A stretch of 64,000 nucleotides of DNA from Ananas comosus (Eukaryota > Streptophyta > Magnoliopsida > Poales > Bromeliaceae): the NCBI RefSeq assembly GCF_001540865.1, contig NC_033622.1, positions 592,220 through 656,219 of the forward strand, given 5' to 3'. The notes below the pieces were generated by a model. That model was given only the letters and a program-made list of their open reading frames with translations, was not told the origin of the DNA and ran no database searches. The translations under genes were made by a program, and so were the position numbers. Positions 1 to 11,357 of the stretch are shown here, piece after piece. How positions within the stretch are numbered: position 1 is the first letter of the stretch; every line of letters begins with the position of its first letter.

Positions 1-34
1 ACGCATGATCCGCACGACGATCCGAAACCCCCTT

Positions 35-446
35 TCACACGGGGGGAATGTTGGCAAAGGAGAAGCCTTTGTAACCCTTGTAGGCGTAATACGCGATCCT
101 CGTGTAGTAGAACCCCGGTATGAAGAGCACCACGCCCAGGATCGCGAAAAACGCCCCTAATTGCAACCAAAAAATCATCAAAAAAAGTTTTTTTTTGGGT
201 TTTAATCCATGAAACCCTAACAACCTAGGGTTTTAGTGGGAGGGGGAAGGACGAACCGTGGGCGCGATCCCCGCCGACGTTGTTTGCCGCCATGAAGGAG
301 CCGAGGACGACGCCGAGGGCGCCGAAGACGAGGAGGGCGACGGCAAGTGCGATCTCCTTGACGGGGGCGCGGTTGTGGACGACGTACGGGCCCTCCATCA
401 TGATGTCCTCGTCCGAGATCGAGAACGCGTGGTCCACGTACGCCAT
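35..446 (-). CDS. TMEM230-like (DUF872) small membrane protein, 2 exons
   Basis: Exons are 257-446 and 35-156 on the minus strand, joined across a 100-bp GT-AG intron, giving 103 residues. The protein opens [19 protein letters not shown] and ends [18 protein letters not shown], which I recognise as the plant TMEM230/DUF872 family. Two hydrophobic segments are visible at about residues 31-52 and 65-85, separated by a short loop with Gly-Gly-Asp-Arg. Animal TMEM230 is a two-pass protein of secretory and recycling vesicles; the plant role is poorly defined, so trafficking is only an inference. The length fits the family. The start is the only Met giving the conserved N-terminus. The likely 5' leader (about 447-550) is pyrimidine-rich on the coding strand and contains a telo-box-like motif near 498-506. 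A (GA)n tract at 603-639 lies in the promoter region. Confidence 0.93.
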
Positions 447-602
447 TGTCGACGCCGAGAGATCGAGAGCGCGAGGAGGGAGAGAGACGGGGAGGGATTA
501 GGGTTTTGGGAGATCGAGAGGGAGATTTGAGGAGAGTATAATGAGGTGTTTGTGGAAATGTGTACACAGTGTATGTGAGCTCATTATTATCGTCGTACGC
601 GG

Positions 603-640
<38 letters not shown>
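603..640. repeat. (GA)n microsatellite upstream of the TMEM230-like gene
   Basis: An uninterrupted GA run of about 37 bases lies roughly 160 bp upstream of the start codon of the minus-strand gene, so it reads (CT)n on the coding strand. Such tracts are common in plant core promoters and leaders. Whether it affects expression is not visible. Confidence 0.85.
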
Positions 641-780
641 AGGTGATAAGCTCAACTAATGTTTTTAATCTGTGGGTGGGATTAAATGATTAATGAGTGA
701 TTAATCAAAGGTAATTAGAAGCTTAAGGGGACCAAAACTGTCCCCAACAACACCCCAAGTTAATTAAATTAGGTGGTTAT

Positions 781-1013
781 AGGCTTAGTTTGGTATTAAG
801 GTCTATTTAACGCTATTAGATAAAATGGAGTTGAGGAAAAAACATATAGAGATATGTTTTTGCGTTCTCAGGTGAAATTGTAGAAAATATACCGTAATCG
901 ATTCATCGCGATATGCGGAACGCAATATTACGTACGGAAACAAACATGGTATTTTTACAACGTACTTTCTCACCGCATGTAACGCAATCTCTCCATAATT
1001 CCAAACGAAGCCA
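781..1013. mobile_element. Small TIR element, family D copy 1 (233 bp)
   Basis: The ends are inverted repeats: AGGCTTAGTTTGGTATT at the left and the complement of CCAAACGAAGCC at the right. A related copy lies at 60470-60698 in the opposite orientation and shares the interior, including an ATTACGTACGGAAACAAA-like block and an AACGCAATCTC block. It encodes nothing, so it is a MITE-type non-autonomous DNA element. The superfamily is not clear because the flanking duplication is only 2-3 bp of A/T. Confidence 0.75.
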
Positions 1014-3034
1014 TAGTAGGGGATTTCTTAGTAGGATTATAGGAGCCAAGTTCAACATTCTCAAAATAAATAAATAAAAATAATATATTTCATATTTATG
1101 CATTATCTCTTACCATTAAATATTCCAGCGATTCGTTAATAAGTTAATAAAAGGACAATAAATTATGAACCAAGTAGTAAGATAGAAAAATTCAATCACA
1201 TTACAAATTGAAAAAAAAAAATATTGGTAAATTATGATTTTCTCTTGCTAAGTATTTGATATATATTTTGTTAGTGTGTGCTTCACTTGATTTGCGGCCC
1301 GTACATTGTTCTCGGCCCAACTTGTAAAGGCTCAAACCTATTTTGAACATGGGCTAAACCCCCATAATTGTTACATCATCCAAGGTCACAACTTTTGAGC
1401 CTGTTATGGGCTCATTTGGAGGACTAAAAAGGGAGTTTTTGGGCTATTAAGCCTACAAAATCTTTCAAATATAAAAATAGATATTCAAAATTTTTATTTA
1501 TAAAAATAGGTTGATAAAAATGGTGAATGATTCATTGCTTTTACATAATTTATATATTTTCTACATCCAAATTTCAAAAAAAAAAAAATGCATTGTATTA
1601 AGCACAAAATAATTGTAATCCTTTGAAGAAAGCGGTGAATGATTTACTGTATTTAGAAAGTAGTAATTTATTTACCGTATAGAACTAGTTTTGTAAATAA
1701 ATTTTTAAGAGGACTACTTTTATAATTATAATATTTTTTAAGTCTGTTAATAAGAAAAATTTAGTAAATGGGCTAAAATGTATGGATAGTCCCCAAACTA
1801 TCATGATATTGTAATGTGTTCTTATACTTTTCACTTGAATACCTTTATTTTTATACTTTCATAATTATTGTACTTTGGTTTCTGTCCAAATGGTCAAAAT
1901 TTAAACTAAATGGATGCTTTGAAAGCAATGTACAAAAACAGATTTAAAAAAAAAAAGAAAAAAAAAGAGCATTTACACCTTTTAGTACACATCAATAACT
2001 AGAGGCCTTAATCCCTTTGACTAGTTATTGAAAACCAAAGTTAAAATCCAGCTGAAGAATCCTAAATTAATAATTAATGCTTTAAACTAAAAGTTAATAT
2101 TTTGTTTAAACATTTGGTTGGAAAGAAATATTAGAATAGAATAATGTACATCTTATTTCTGCTACAAAAGAGAGCCCAAATTCACATCTTTAAATTATAT
2201 TTTATGGCTGGGTCAAAGTATATATTTGTAAGCAAGGCTGATTCCCACACTATATATATATATATATACTTTTTGTATACTTAGAATGAAGAAAAGGAAA
2301 GACTCATGATGAAGAATTTGAATGTAGAATTGAAGTCACCTAAAGAAGGGGTGATTTGGTCAAATTGAATCAATAAATAGTGATCACATTTAATACCAAG
2401 TACTAATCAACATCACAATTAGCTCTGTTAGCACCATCACCTAATTTGGTCATAGTCGGTACGTTTGTTCAGCTCCGATCCTTTAATGTTACTTTTTGAC
2501 GAGGATGAAATCTCTGTTCTTGATTCAATAAATCAAAATTCGAACGAATTTGATGAATCTGAACTGTTCATACGCATTAGTATCACTTTTTTCTTAAGAA
2601 TGGTTTGGGTAAGCAATTTTTGTGTTCCTTCCTCTTGAGCAATTTTGATAGTGGGGTGAGATATCTTTACGAGAAGGATTGGTTGGGTGGGGCTCTCCTC
2701 TTGATAGAAAGATCTAAAGACCATAAATTAGGGGCCCTATGCACCTTTTGGCAGCTTACACCAGCATATCTTCTTAGATTTGTGGCATCCTGTGCCTTTA
2801 AGCAAATGGGACATTACAACTTAGAGAGAGAGAGAGAGAGAGAGATGTGTATGTGTTGTAAAAAGGTTGTGGTCAAAAGGTTAAAAGGTGGAGAGAGATC
2901 CATTGCTTTGCTACCAAGATAGAAACCACTAGTATAAGCTGAGTAATAGAAAGGGTTGGACCACAAATATTATTCATTCCTCCATGTATGGAGGGATTAT
3001 TGCTTGGACTTGGTGCGTAGACCAACAAGAAAAG

Positions 3035-3550
3035 GGGGCAATTGCTTATATACCTTTGAAAAATTTTCGACTTTTTGATTTATTCCTCTTAGAAGGCTAA
3101 TATTAAAAATATCTTTTTTACGTTCCAGATTATTTCAAATATACCCATAGAGTTAAATTCTGTTGGTGAACTGTTAGCAATAGCCTTTATCTGTATGAAA
3201 TTACTATTTTTTCCTTTCACATATACCCTTTAACTATTACCAACTTTTCTTATTTGCTCTTAAGTTATGAGCAAAAAAGTATTTTGATTTCTGGTCTTTT
3301 CAAATATATCTTTCTTTCATCACCAACTTTTTTTTATTTGTCCTTAAGTCAAGGACAAAAAATGTATTTTAATTTTTTTTAAACTCTAGTAGACATTTTA
3401 ACTCACGTTTAACCTGAGATAATTTAAGGGTGATAACTATAGGGATACTTTTGAATAACGGAGGAACATATAATGAGTATATTGGAAACAAAAAAAGTTA
3501 GAAATAATTAAATATTTCTGAAGTTTTGAGGAGTATATAGACAATTATTT
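3035..3550. mobile_element. Small TIR element, family C copy 1 (~515 bp)
   Basis: It begins GGGGGCAATTGCTTATATACC and ends with the degenerate complement GAGTATATAGACAATTATT, so the termini are inverted repeats. A second, cleaner copy is at 13027-13515. The interior shares blocks such as TTAGAAGGCTA, CTTATTTGC(T/C)CTTAAG and GTAGA(C/T)ATTTTAACTCA. There is no coding capacity. The right end has decayed more than the left. Confidence 0.72.
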
Positions 3551-4005
3551 TTTTTAAAAAAATTATTATATTTAGGACTTGTTTGGCCAAGCTGCTAGCG
3601 TAAGTGCGACGACCTGCGGAAGCCTCAGTTTGGACCCCAGCTTTGTAGCACATTTTCTTGCTTTCGTCCGGAGCTTGTGATGAGCGAGAGAGAGGAGCCA
3701 AGCAACATTAATTACGTGCTACATTTGGCTTCAAAAATATCTTTAGCTTAGCAGTTTTTACTATAGTAAAAAGGTGAAATAACTTCTTATTAAGTTTGTC
3801 ACCGCAACAGGCATTTAAAAAATTCTTAATAAAATAGGTGTAAGTGTTCCTCAAACAATTCAATTCAAGCCATATTTCAGTAGAAGCAGGCACCAATCTG
3901 ACTTTCATAGATCGATAATTTTTACTAAGTGCACAGAGCGCAAAAAAAAGCTGCAATAAGAGAATCATCATATTCATGTAATAGTCACATAATTATATAT
4001 ATAGA

Positions 4006-4243
4006 GAGTCCGGCCGGAATGCTATCGATAGCACAAAACATTTGGTGCTATCAAATTTTTTGTCGTTAGATTTAGCTTTTTATTATTTTCATCCGTTCAA
4101 TTATATTATTCAACTAACCACCCACTCAACCCTAGAGGGCCCACATCATTCTAACCGCTCATCTTTTAATCTAAGGATAGAAAACTTAATAGCACCAAGT
4201 CATTGGTGCTGTCATTGGTGCTATTAATAGTATTCCAGCCTAG

Positions 4244-4246
<3 letters not shown>
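4006..4246. mobile_element. Fold-back element, family A copy 1
   Basis: It starts GAGTCCGGCCGGAATGCTAT and ends TATTCCAGCCTAGTTC. The left segment (CGATAGCAC...TTTGGTGCTATC) is the inverse of the right segment (TTGGTGCTATTAATAG). The centre carries blocks shared by other copies: CCGTTAGATTTA-like, CAACCCTAGAGGGCCCACAT and CATCTTTTAATC. It is flanked by a TA-rich run on each side. No protein is encoded. Confidence 0.82.
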
Positions 4247-4274
<28 letters not shown>

Positions 4275-4277
<3 letters not shown>

Positions 4278-4494
4278 TCCGGCTGGGCGTACTATCGATA
4301 GCACCAAGGATTTGGTGCTATCGAGTTTTTTCACAGTTAGATTTAACACTTTGATATTTTTATCCGTTAATTATACTATTAACCAACCACTCATTAACTC
4401 TAGAGGGCTCACATTATCCTAATCACAAATTTTTCAATCAAGGGCTAAAAATCAATAGCACCAATAGCTTGGTGCTATTGATAGATTTCCAGTC
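4275..4494. mobile_element. Fold-back element, family A copy 2
   Basis: It lies directly after copy 1, separated only by a (TA)n tract (4248-4273). It starts GAGTCCGGCTGGGCGTACTA and ends with GGTGCTATTGATAGATTTCC. The central CTAGAGGGCTCACATTATCC block matches copy 1, in the same orientation. The pair could be two insertions into one TA-rich site or a tandem duplication. Confidence 0.82.
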
Positions 4495-5054
4495 TCACAT
4501 TACCTTGTTATTTTTATCCGCTAGATCAAGTCTAACGGAGTCGATCGTCGCGATTCAAAATTTTCATCATGAAAACGGCAGAGCACAACAGCCCTACTCT
4601 ATTACTATCTATTATTAATATATATATATATATATTATGCATAAGCAAAAAGCTTAATATAGTGCAAATTTTAAGTGCTATACATGTGTAATTCCTCTAT
4701 AATAATATGAGAAAAATTACATCTTTCACTTTTAGCCTCTTCAAATGTACCAACATGTAAATATTAATTATAATAAAGAATATCACTGCTTCCTAACTTG
4801 GTGGTTGCCTAGCTAGTTGGCTTGATGGAGCTACCTAACCAAACAATGCAAAAAAAAAAACATAATAATTTATCTCTTTAAACTAACTTGACATTGAATA
4901 TTTGCTTTGGTGAATTTTCCACCAAATTTTAACCACATTTGTCAAATTGTGCACAACATTAATTAAATCATTCCAATGTTTTGAGATTTCTATGAATATT
5001 GCCCATTGCTAAATATGTTAATTTGTCGAGATAACGTTATGGAGAGAGAAATGT

Positions 5055-5150
5055 ATAAGCGTCCCGCTTCGTTCTTTTTTTCAAATAAACTTATCTAGAA
5101 ATATAAAGCAACTAGATTTTAAACTTGAGATCTTGTGCTGAGATAATATT
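5055..5150 (-). mobile_element. Truncated tRNA-derived SINE, copy 1
   Basis: Read on the minus strand, this stretch matches the 3' two thirds of the SINE copies at 39754-39906 and 55698-55850. It has the B-box-like part (complement of AACTTGAGATCTTG), then the body, and ends in the complement of CCCGCTTCGTTCTTT. The A-box end is missing or decayed. Confidence 0.5.
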
Positions 5151-5761
5151 ATAATTAGGATAATAGTTTTACTATTCTGAATGGGTGTTATATAATTACC
5201 GTAGAGTTATTTTTGTTACTGTCGTAAAAGATGCATTGTATCTGATCTGAATTTGATCTATTTTTCTCTCGATATTAATTTCGATCTGATCTAACAAATA
5301 AGAAGGGGGTTAATTAAAATCACCCTCTTATCTAGGAGAATGCTCTAAGACTTAATCAAATGACCAATTTAAAAGGAAACAAATAAACATCAAATTTGAA
5401 GTAAAATGTGGGGATCTAACTCTTCAGAATTAATTATTCTTAATTTTTTTGGATAAAAAAAAAATTCATGAAGAAATTCGTTGGTTGTACTACACCTCAA
5501 TTTTATAATTCCGAAATGGAAACAATTCTAGTAAAAATTGATTGAAAAGAAAAAGAAATTTCTCGGAAACCATTTTAATTTGAGCAAAGTAATTGAGATC
5601 GTCATCCAAAATTTAAAAATGACATATATAAAACCATCTAAATATTATGATTTTGTTACAAATTTTAAAATTTTTTGAATTTAGGCCACGATATATTGAA
5701 ATTAATCGAGCAAAAAAAAGGAAGCAACATAATTAATTAACATCTATATAACTCTTGAATC

Positions 5762-6000
5762 GTGGGTCCTAAGCGGTACGGCAGGGGCCTCCGCGTTTTG
5801 CGCGAGCGGGGGCGAGCGGGCGCGAGCGGCGCGGGCGGGCGAGCCGGCGCGGGCGGGCAAGGGCGCGGGCGCGGGCGGCCGAGCGTGCGTGCGGGCGCTG
5901 GCTCGGGTGAGCATGAGCGGGCACCGAGCGCGGGCGGGCGTTGGCGCGCGGGCGAGCCGGCGTGGATGCCAGCCGGCGCGGGGGCGAGCTGGTGTGCGGT
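5762..6000. repeat. Very GC-rich degenerate GAGC/GGGC repeat tract
   Basis: About 240 bases of nearly pure G/C appear abruptly between AT-rich spacer and a T-run. Short units such as GCGGGCGGGC and GAGCCGGCG recur irregularly. Frames open through it in several directions only because of composition. It is followed by T-rich sequence, an N at 6053 and an A-run to 6086, so this junction may not be correctly assembled. Confidence 0.7.
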
Positions 6001-6055
6001 TTTTTTTTTTCCCCTTTTTCTTTCTTTTTCCCTGTCAAACCCACTCTACTCTNCC

Positions 6056-6086
<31 letters not shown>
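6001..6086. other. T-run / N / A-run junction
   Basis: A pyrimidine-rich stretch ends at an unresolved base (6053), and a long A-run follows directly. This looks like a collapsed gap where two sequences were joined through homopolymers. It lies about 55 bases downstream of the stop codon of the SIAMESE-related gene. Confidence 0.6.
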
Positions 6087-6088
<2 letters not shown>

Positions 6089-6140
6089 CGCCACGTGAAA
6101 TATACCAAAAAGTTAGAAAAATTGGGGAGGAAACGGTGGA

Positions 6141-6485
6141 TTAACCTGCTCGGATCCGCTTCTTCGGAGGGAGGGGGACGAAGATCGCGGCGAGATCGAG
6201 ATCGTCGTCGGGGACGACGCGGAAGCGCCGCCTCGGCGGCAACGGCGACGGCGGCGACAACGACTGCGACCGGAGCCGCCGCTTCGGCGGTGGGAGGAGG
6301 AGCCTCCGCCGCGGCTTCACCGGGGGTTGCGGCGGCGACTTCGGGGCCTTGATCTTATACTCCTCCCCCTTCGGCGTCACGCACTCGTCGTCGTCGTCGT
6401 CGTCGTCGACGCCGCCATTGGAGGCTGCAGAGACTCGGATCTGCGGCGGAGGCAGAGAATCGTGGCCGTCGATCTCGGAGCCCAT
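6141..6485 (-). CDS. SIAMESE-related (SMR) cyclin-dependent kinase inhibitor, single exon
   Basis: One open frame encodes 114 residues. An acidic run of seven Asp (27-33) precedes ECVTPKGEEYKIKAPKSPPQ at about 34-53. This corresponds to the SMR motif (TPxxxEYKIP followed by Pro-rich CPPAPRKPR). Then comes a basic, Pro-rich middle with KPRRR and PPPKRR. The tail, about residues 88-114, reads FRVVPDDDLDLAAIFV...KKRIRAG and matches the conserved C-terminal block of SMR proteins. SMR proteins bind CDK-cyclin complexes in the nucleus and promote endoreduplication and arrest during development and stress. The gene is intronless, as usual for the family. The Met at 6485 was chosen because the open frame upstream is AT-rich, leader-like and lacks family similarity. 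The Cys of the CPPAPRKP segment is not obvious, so that half of the motif is divergent. Confidence 0.85.
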   Translation of the reverse strand: MGSEIDGHDSLPPPQIRVSAASNGGVDDDDDDDECVTPKGEEYKIKAPKSPPQPPVKPRRRLLLPPPKRRLRSQSLSPPSPLPPRRRFRVVPDDDLDLAAIFVPLPPKKRIRAG

Positions 6486-7555
6486 CGTAGGATGAAGATT
6501 ATGCGGACGTGATCGGAGGAGGGGGGGGAAATTATGCGGGAGGAGGAAGCGCCAAAGGAGTTCGTTAATAAATAGTGGAATTGCGAAGGGGAATGGGGGA
6601 GAAAACGAGGTGGATTCGAATGTGAGGTTAAAAAAAAATTGTACGAGACCCCTCAACTGTAGCGTATTTAGAAATAGGCCTTTTACTTTTAGCTTTTTTT
6701 TTTTCTTTAACGTGTTTTTATTTTACCACATTATAGTTAAGTGTACTTAATTACTCAGAAGTTTTATTTTATTTTAATGAAAAATCTGTTGTAGTATAAT
6801 GCTGAACCACAAAGTGATAAGGTAAAAATGCGATAAATTACATTTACTCTATTATTTTACTAATAGTATTTTAGCTTTTAATTTTATATTATAGTTTAAA
6901 TTAAGAAATTTGTTCTATTTGAAAGTCCTATTAGCTATTTATTTTTAGTTTATTTATTGAAAATGAATGAAGTTAGTGCTAAATTTATAAAATTTTAAGT
7001 TATTGACTAAATATTAGGTGAACCAAAAAATATTAAAAAATATAAAGCAAATTTGAGGAGACTATTTCAAAAATGGAAAGAATATTGGAGGAAAATAAAT
7101 TTGGGAGGACTATTTCAGAATATTCCATAGCTGAAAGGGTCTTCATGCAAATTTTACCTCGAATAATTGACAATTGTGCGACGAGCGACGGTCGAGAAAG
7201 GGCACCGCTACGGGTACACATAATTGTACCCCAACATGTTCCCCAACAGTGCTTTTTTTTTTTTAAGCCACAGAACAATCTTTCTACTGTAGAGTTTTCG
7301 ATGGGGGACACTCGTAGCGGATCGTAGTACGGCAATAAACTTAAGTTGTCCTTTCCACGGGTGACGTGGCAGACCCGGTCCATGCAACATCTTGTAAATC
7401 CAACCGATTTCTACACAAAATGCCCTTGAATTTCACAAAAAATTCGGTAATGCCACTCTCTGGTGGTTTCGCGCTATGACCGAATCTCCCGCCGAGAATA
7501 AACAATCACCATAGACCATGTGCGCCACATCATTTATAGACCACCAAAACAAATT

Positions 7556-7695
7556 AGCCGTTCTTTTTCTCCACCTCTCTCTCCACATTTTATACAATTA
7601 ATGAAATCATAAACTAATTAATATTACGATAGTTTTTTAAAATTATGGATTAATTGTGTATAATTTTGGGTGGTGTACAAAAAGAACGGCGAGCC
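7556..7695. mobile_element. Short inverted-repeat element (~140 bp)
   Basis: The left end GCCGTTCTTTTTCTCCACC is mirrored at the right by GGTGGTGTACAAAAAGAACGGC. A nested pair, TTATACAATTAAT and ATTAATTGTGTATAA, extends the stem. The sequence can fold into one long hairpin, typical of a small MITE. I saw no other copy in the window. Confidence 0.6.
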
Positions 7696-8089
7696 CGGTC
7701 TAGAGAATAATTTTCCACTCCAGCGGAGGGGGTGAGCAAAGCTGTAGAGGCCACGTGGGGTGTGTTGGGTTGGAAGGGTTTTGTTAACTTTTTTTTATCC
7801 TTTTTTATTTTTTACAATTAGGATTAACTAATTATTAATTAATGTTCCCTTTCCTCTTTAATATTTTAGTATATTATAGAATCCTAAATTTTATAAAAAA
7901 AAATTATTAAATGCCACTTAGATCATGTGGTCACCATGTGATGGTGATCAAATGGATGGCCATTGCCCTCTTTTTCTCAAGCATCCAATGTTGTAACATT
8001 TAAGCTTATTAATTTAATTTGGATTTAAATCTCAAATAAATTGTATTTATTTAGAGAGCAAAAAATTAATTTACAGGAAGGTCCTTTTA

Positions 8090-8725
8090 TTACTACTAGT
8101 TAAAGTACGCGTGCAACGCACAATTTGCACCAAAAAAAAAAAGAAACTTAAAATATAATTTTATTTGTATATTTTGTAGAATTTGATTGTGTATATATAA
8201 AATATATATTTTATTTAGTTATAATCATTTAATTTGATATAGAAATAGAGGTACTTGTAGTAGATTAGAAAATTCAAAATTATTTAAGGTAAAACTTTTA
8301 TTTGACTATAATAACCTATTTTGATAGAAATTTAAAAATAATTTTATTTGTATATTTTGTAGAATTTGATTGTGTATATATAAAATATATATTTTATTTA
8401 GTTATAATCATTTAATTTGATATAGAAATAGAGGTACTTGTAGTAGATTAGAAAATTCAAAATTATTTAAGGTAAAACTTTTATTTGACTATAATAACCT
8501 ATTTTGATAGAAAAATAAGAAGAATTATGGTAGATTAATTAAGTTTGATTTATTAAACTTTAAATTAATTTAAAAATTCAATTTGTATTGGTTGATTATT
8601 ATAAAATTATTTTATAAATGGTTATTTTAAATATAACTTTGCTTTGAAAACATAAAAGGTATTTTTGAAAGAAAACTTGATAGACCCGAGAACTTTATTC
8701 GCTCTTTTATATATAGTATAGATAG
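8090..8725. mobile_element. Non-autonomous element with GTGCAACGCAC start, family E copy 1
   Basis: It begins ACTAGTTAAAGTACGCGTGC followed by AACGCACAA, and ends near CTCTTTTATATATAGTATAGA. The segment at about 59290-60450 has the same style of ends (ACTAGATTTTCACCCGTACG...; CTTTTATATATAGTAATAGA). This 'GTGC-GCAC ... TATATATAGTATAGAT' arrangement is frequent among plant non-autonomous elements; I suspect Helitron-like but cannot confirm. Inside is a perfect-looking 183-bp tandem duplication. Confidence 0.5.
8150..8513. repeat. 183-bp tandem duplication
   Basis: The unit starting near 8155 (ATTTTATTTGTATATTTTGT) is repeated from about 8338 with an offset of exactly 183 bases. The two copies read the same through to GATAGAAA at 8331 and 8513, with no difference that I could see. 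This implies a recent duplication. Confidence 0.9.
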
Positions 8726-10589
8726 ATATTAATCTAGACCATTAAAGCAATATTCTTAAAAATGGAAAACTCAAAAGGGACAAGCCAATTAATCGGTTCG
8801 ATGATCTGAATTAGAAACACAAACTAAGTAGCGAGCAACTAAAATATTCTTAAAGGGAGCTTCTCATGAAAATATTGCTCGTGTTAAGACTATTTCTGAT
8901 ATATCAGCTGTGAATTAATTAACTAAAATCGAACTAGAGCGAATACATATTATTTTACTTTTTGAGTGAAGGGAGAATAAACTTTACATGTTCATGTAAA
9001 AATCAAGTAAAACTAGCTATTGGTTTAACAAATCAATGTGGATGGAACAGAACACCTCAGGAAAGCTTATGCCAAAATTTAGGACCACTGAGAGTGAAGG
9101 TAGTAGTACCCTATGCACATTTTATTTTGCCTGCCACTGCTTTATTTTCCCTACTCAAATTGTTGAGACAATGAACTTTAGATCAATTAACCATGTCTAT
9201 GTAAAAAAAAGAGAGGATGTCCTTTTCTTCTTTTGTTTTTTTGGGGTAGCTAAGTTGATTCTCTCAACCGATATCGATGATCGAGGTTTAGGTGGATCCG
9301 AGGCTTCTCGCTCCATCCAAAATATGAACTATTTCGTAGGGAAGAGATTTACATTACAAGGACGTGTTCTATTTTGATGTATGAACATATTTCGTCGTTG
9401 ACGGGTATCGTAGGTATTTACGATTGCTTGCTACTTATGGCATTACAGGCATTTTCTTGAAGTAAAATAAAACATCTTTTGGGTGGAATGATATGTTCTA
9501 ACAAATCATAACTAATAGCATCTCATAAGATATTAAAAATAAATCAATAAATTAAGTCCTAAGTAATGGCTTGTTCTTCAATTAGTTAGATATAATTGAA
9601 AGAAAAATAGATATATATGTATCTTGGATTCTTCAAAGAATTAATAAGAATCAATTGCCAAATGATTGCTATAAATAGTTAGTTAAATTGGATGATTTGG
9701 TCTCTCCTATATATGCTTAGAGCAATATCTAATAATTGAACTAGTTTAGGAATTGCCTTTATGAAAGCATAGTTAACTTTTTATAATTAATCTTCAGGGA
9801 CTTAATTACAATACCTCACAAGCATTTTACCAAGTTTTAAAATGGTGATTTTGGTTGATTTTATGACAACCTTATGTTTTGAATAGCTATATCCTATGCA
9901 TGAATTTTGCTGAACCATAAAATTAGGTGTATGTGGGTGAAGGGTCACTTATCAATTGTGAAAAAAATAAAAAAAAAAGATGGTGTTTCTCCCAACAACC
10001 ACCAACCTTTTTTTTTTTTGTTCTTTTATCAATAAACAATCACCAACTTTGAGAAGACATTTTATTCTCCTAATTGGCCTAGCTAGATCTATTCTTTGCA
10101 ATGGTACCTGGTCTCATTAATGTAAAGTTATTTAAGGAGAATTTGTAGTGTAACCATTTTGATCTTATAAGGAAATAGCAACTTCACATTGAAACCGTAA
10201 TTAAGTAGGCATTGAAATTTTATTGATCTACTTTTCTACTAGTTTCTTAAACATTTAGTTTATGTTTTTGAAATACCAAATTTGCGGTGGAAACGAGAGA
10301 TAACAGTGGTTAAACTAACGACTCGGGCTAACCCAAAAGCTTAATATCCTACACATATCCTTGTATATTTGCAGTATACAACTATACATATGGGCCATTA
10401 ATTATTCTTATTTGTGAATGATGTGACACTTGTATTTGAAATATGTTAACTTAGATATATTGTAGATGTCACTAGCAGCGTAGCACGTGACATGAACCAA
10501 ATGTGGTCAATAATTTTATAATATCGAATCGAACGAAACTATTACTAGGTTAAGAAAAGTGTGAACCAATCTGCATCATTAACTGTATC

Positions 10590-11275
10590 ACTTGGTGTGT
10601 TTGTTTGGGTGAAAGTGAGGGGGAAGTGGAGATGGGGGAAGTTGTTTACGCTGTAAACTATCACTTTCGTTGTTTGTTTTGCCGTAATTTTATTATGGCC
10701 GAAAGTCGAGTTCACCCAAAATAGGGTAATTGACTTTGCCCTTCCACGGGACAAAGTCAATTCTGGTGAAGTGCAAAGAGGCAAGGGAACTTGTTAAATT
10801 TAGTTAGGTAATATGATCAAATTTGGTTAGGTAAGTTTTAATATATTTTTTGTCTAATCTGTATATTTAGAAAATAATAAAAAATAAATTTGTTAAATGT
10901 TAATAATTTTTTAACTTTAGAATTTTATTTGTTGCATTATTATAATTTATATACAAACAAATAATGTAATTTTTTAAATTTTTATTTTATAATTATACAT
11001 ATATATAATTATATTAATTTTTATTTATTATAATTTATTATTGACTAAGTTACAAAATAGACAATGATATCACTTCGGAGGTAAGTATACCAGGGGTGGA
11101 GAACTATATTTTTTACGTCATCTACTTCCTACCAAACAAACAACAGAACTTGCAGAACTGCACTTCCACAGTTAGAAACAAACAGCGGAAGTAAATTAAT
11201 TTTCACTCCAACTCCACTTCAATCTAAAGTCCACTTCCACCCCAAATCTACTTACGTTGAAACAAACAAGCCCTA
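10590..11275. mobile_element. hAT-like non-autonomous element (~685 bp)
   Basis: The left end GTGTGTTTGTTTGGGTGAAA, followed by GTGAGG, is mirrored imperfectly by the right end. The right end's complement reads GGCTTGTTTGTTTCAACGTA and then AGTAGATTTGGGGTGGAAGTGG. The 'TTGTTTGTTT' terminus is typical of hAT-type MITEs. The AT-rich interior codes for nothing. Confidence 0.55.
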
Positions 11276-11357
11276 ATAGTCGATCGAATTTACAAGAGCC
11301 ACCAACTAGCTAGCGTACACCATAGTATTAATCAAAATAGTCAAAAATATATCTTTA

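Larger units (their letters stand above)
641..5761. other. AT-rich intergenic spacer with small repeats
   Basis: No reading frame here looks like a real gene; all are short and of low complexity. The spacer holds listed elements: a 233-bp TIR element (781-1013), a ~500-bp TIR element (3035-3550), two adjacent fold-back elements (4006-4494) and a truncated SINE (5055-5150). It also holds a TA run (2251-2268) and a GA run (2824-2845). The remainder is AT-rich with A/T homopolymers. Confidence 0.6.

Noticed and set aside
5762..6352. Long plus-strand frame through the GC-rich tract
   Set aside because: It crosses an N and a homopolymer run, has Gly/Arg/Ala-only composition, and overlaps the SMR gene in antisense.
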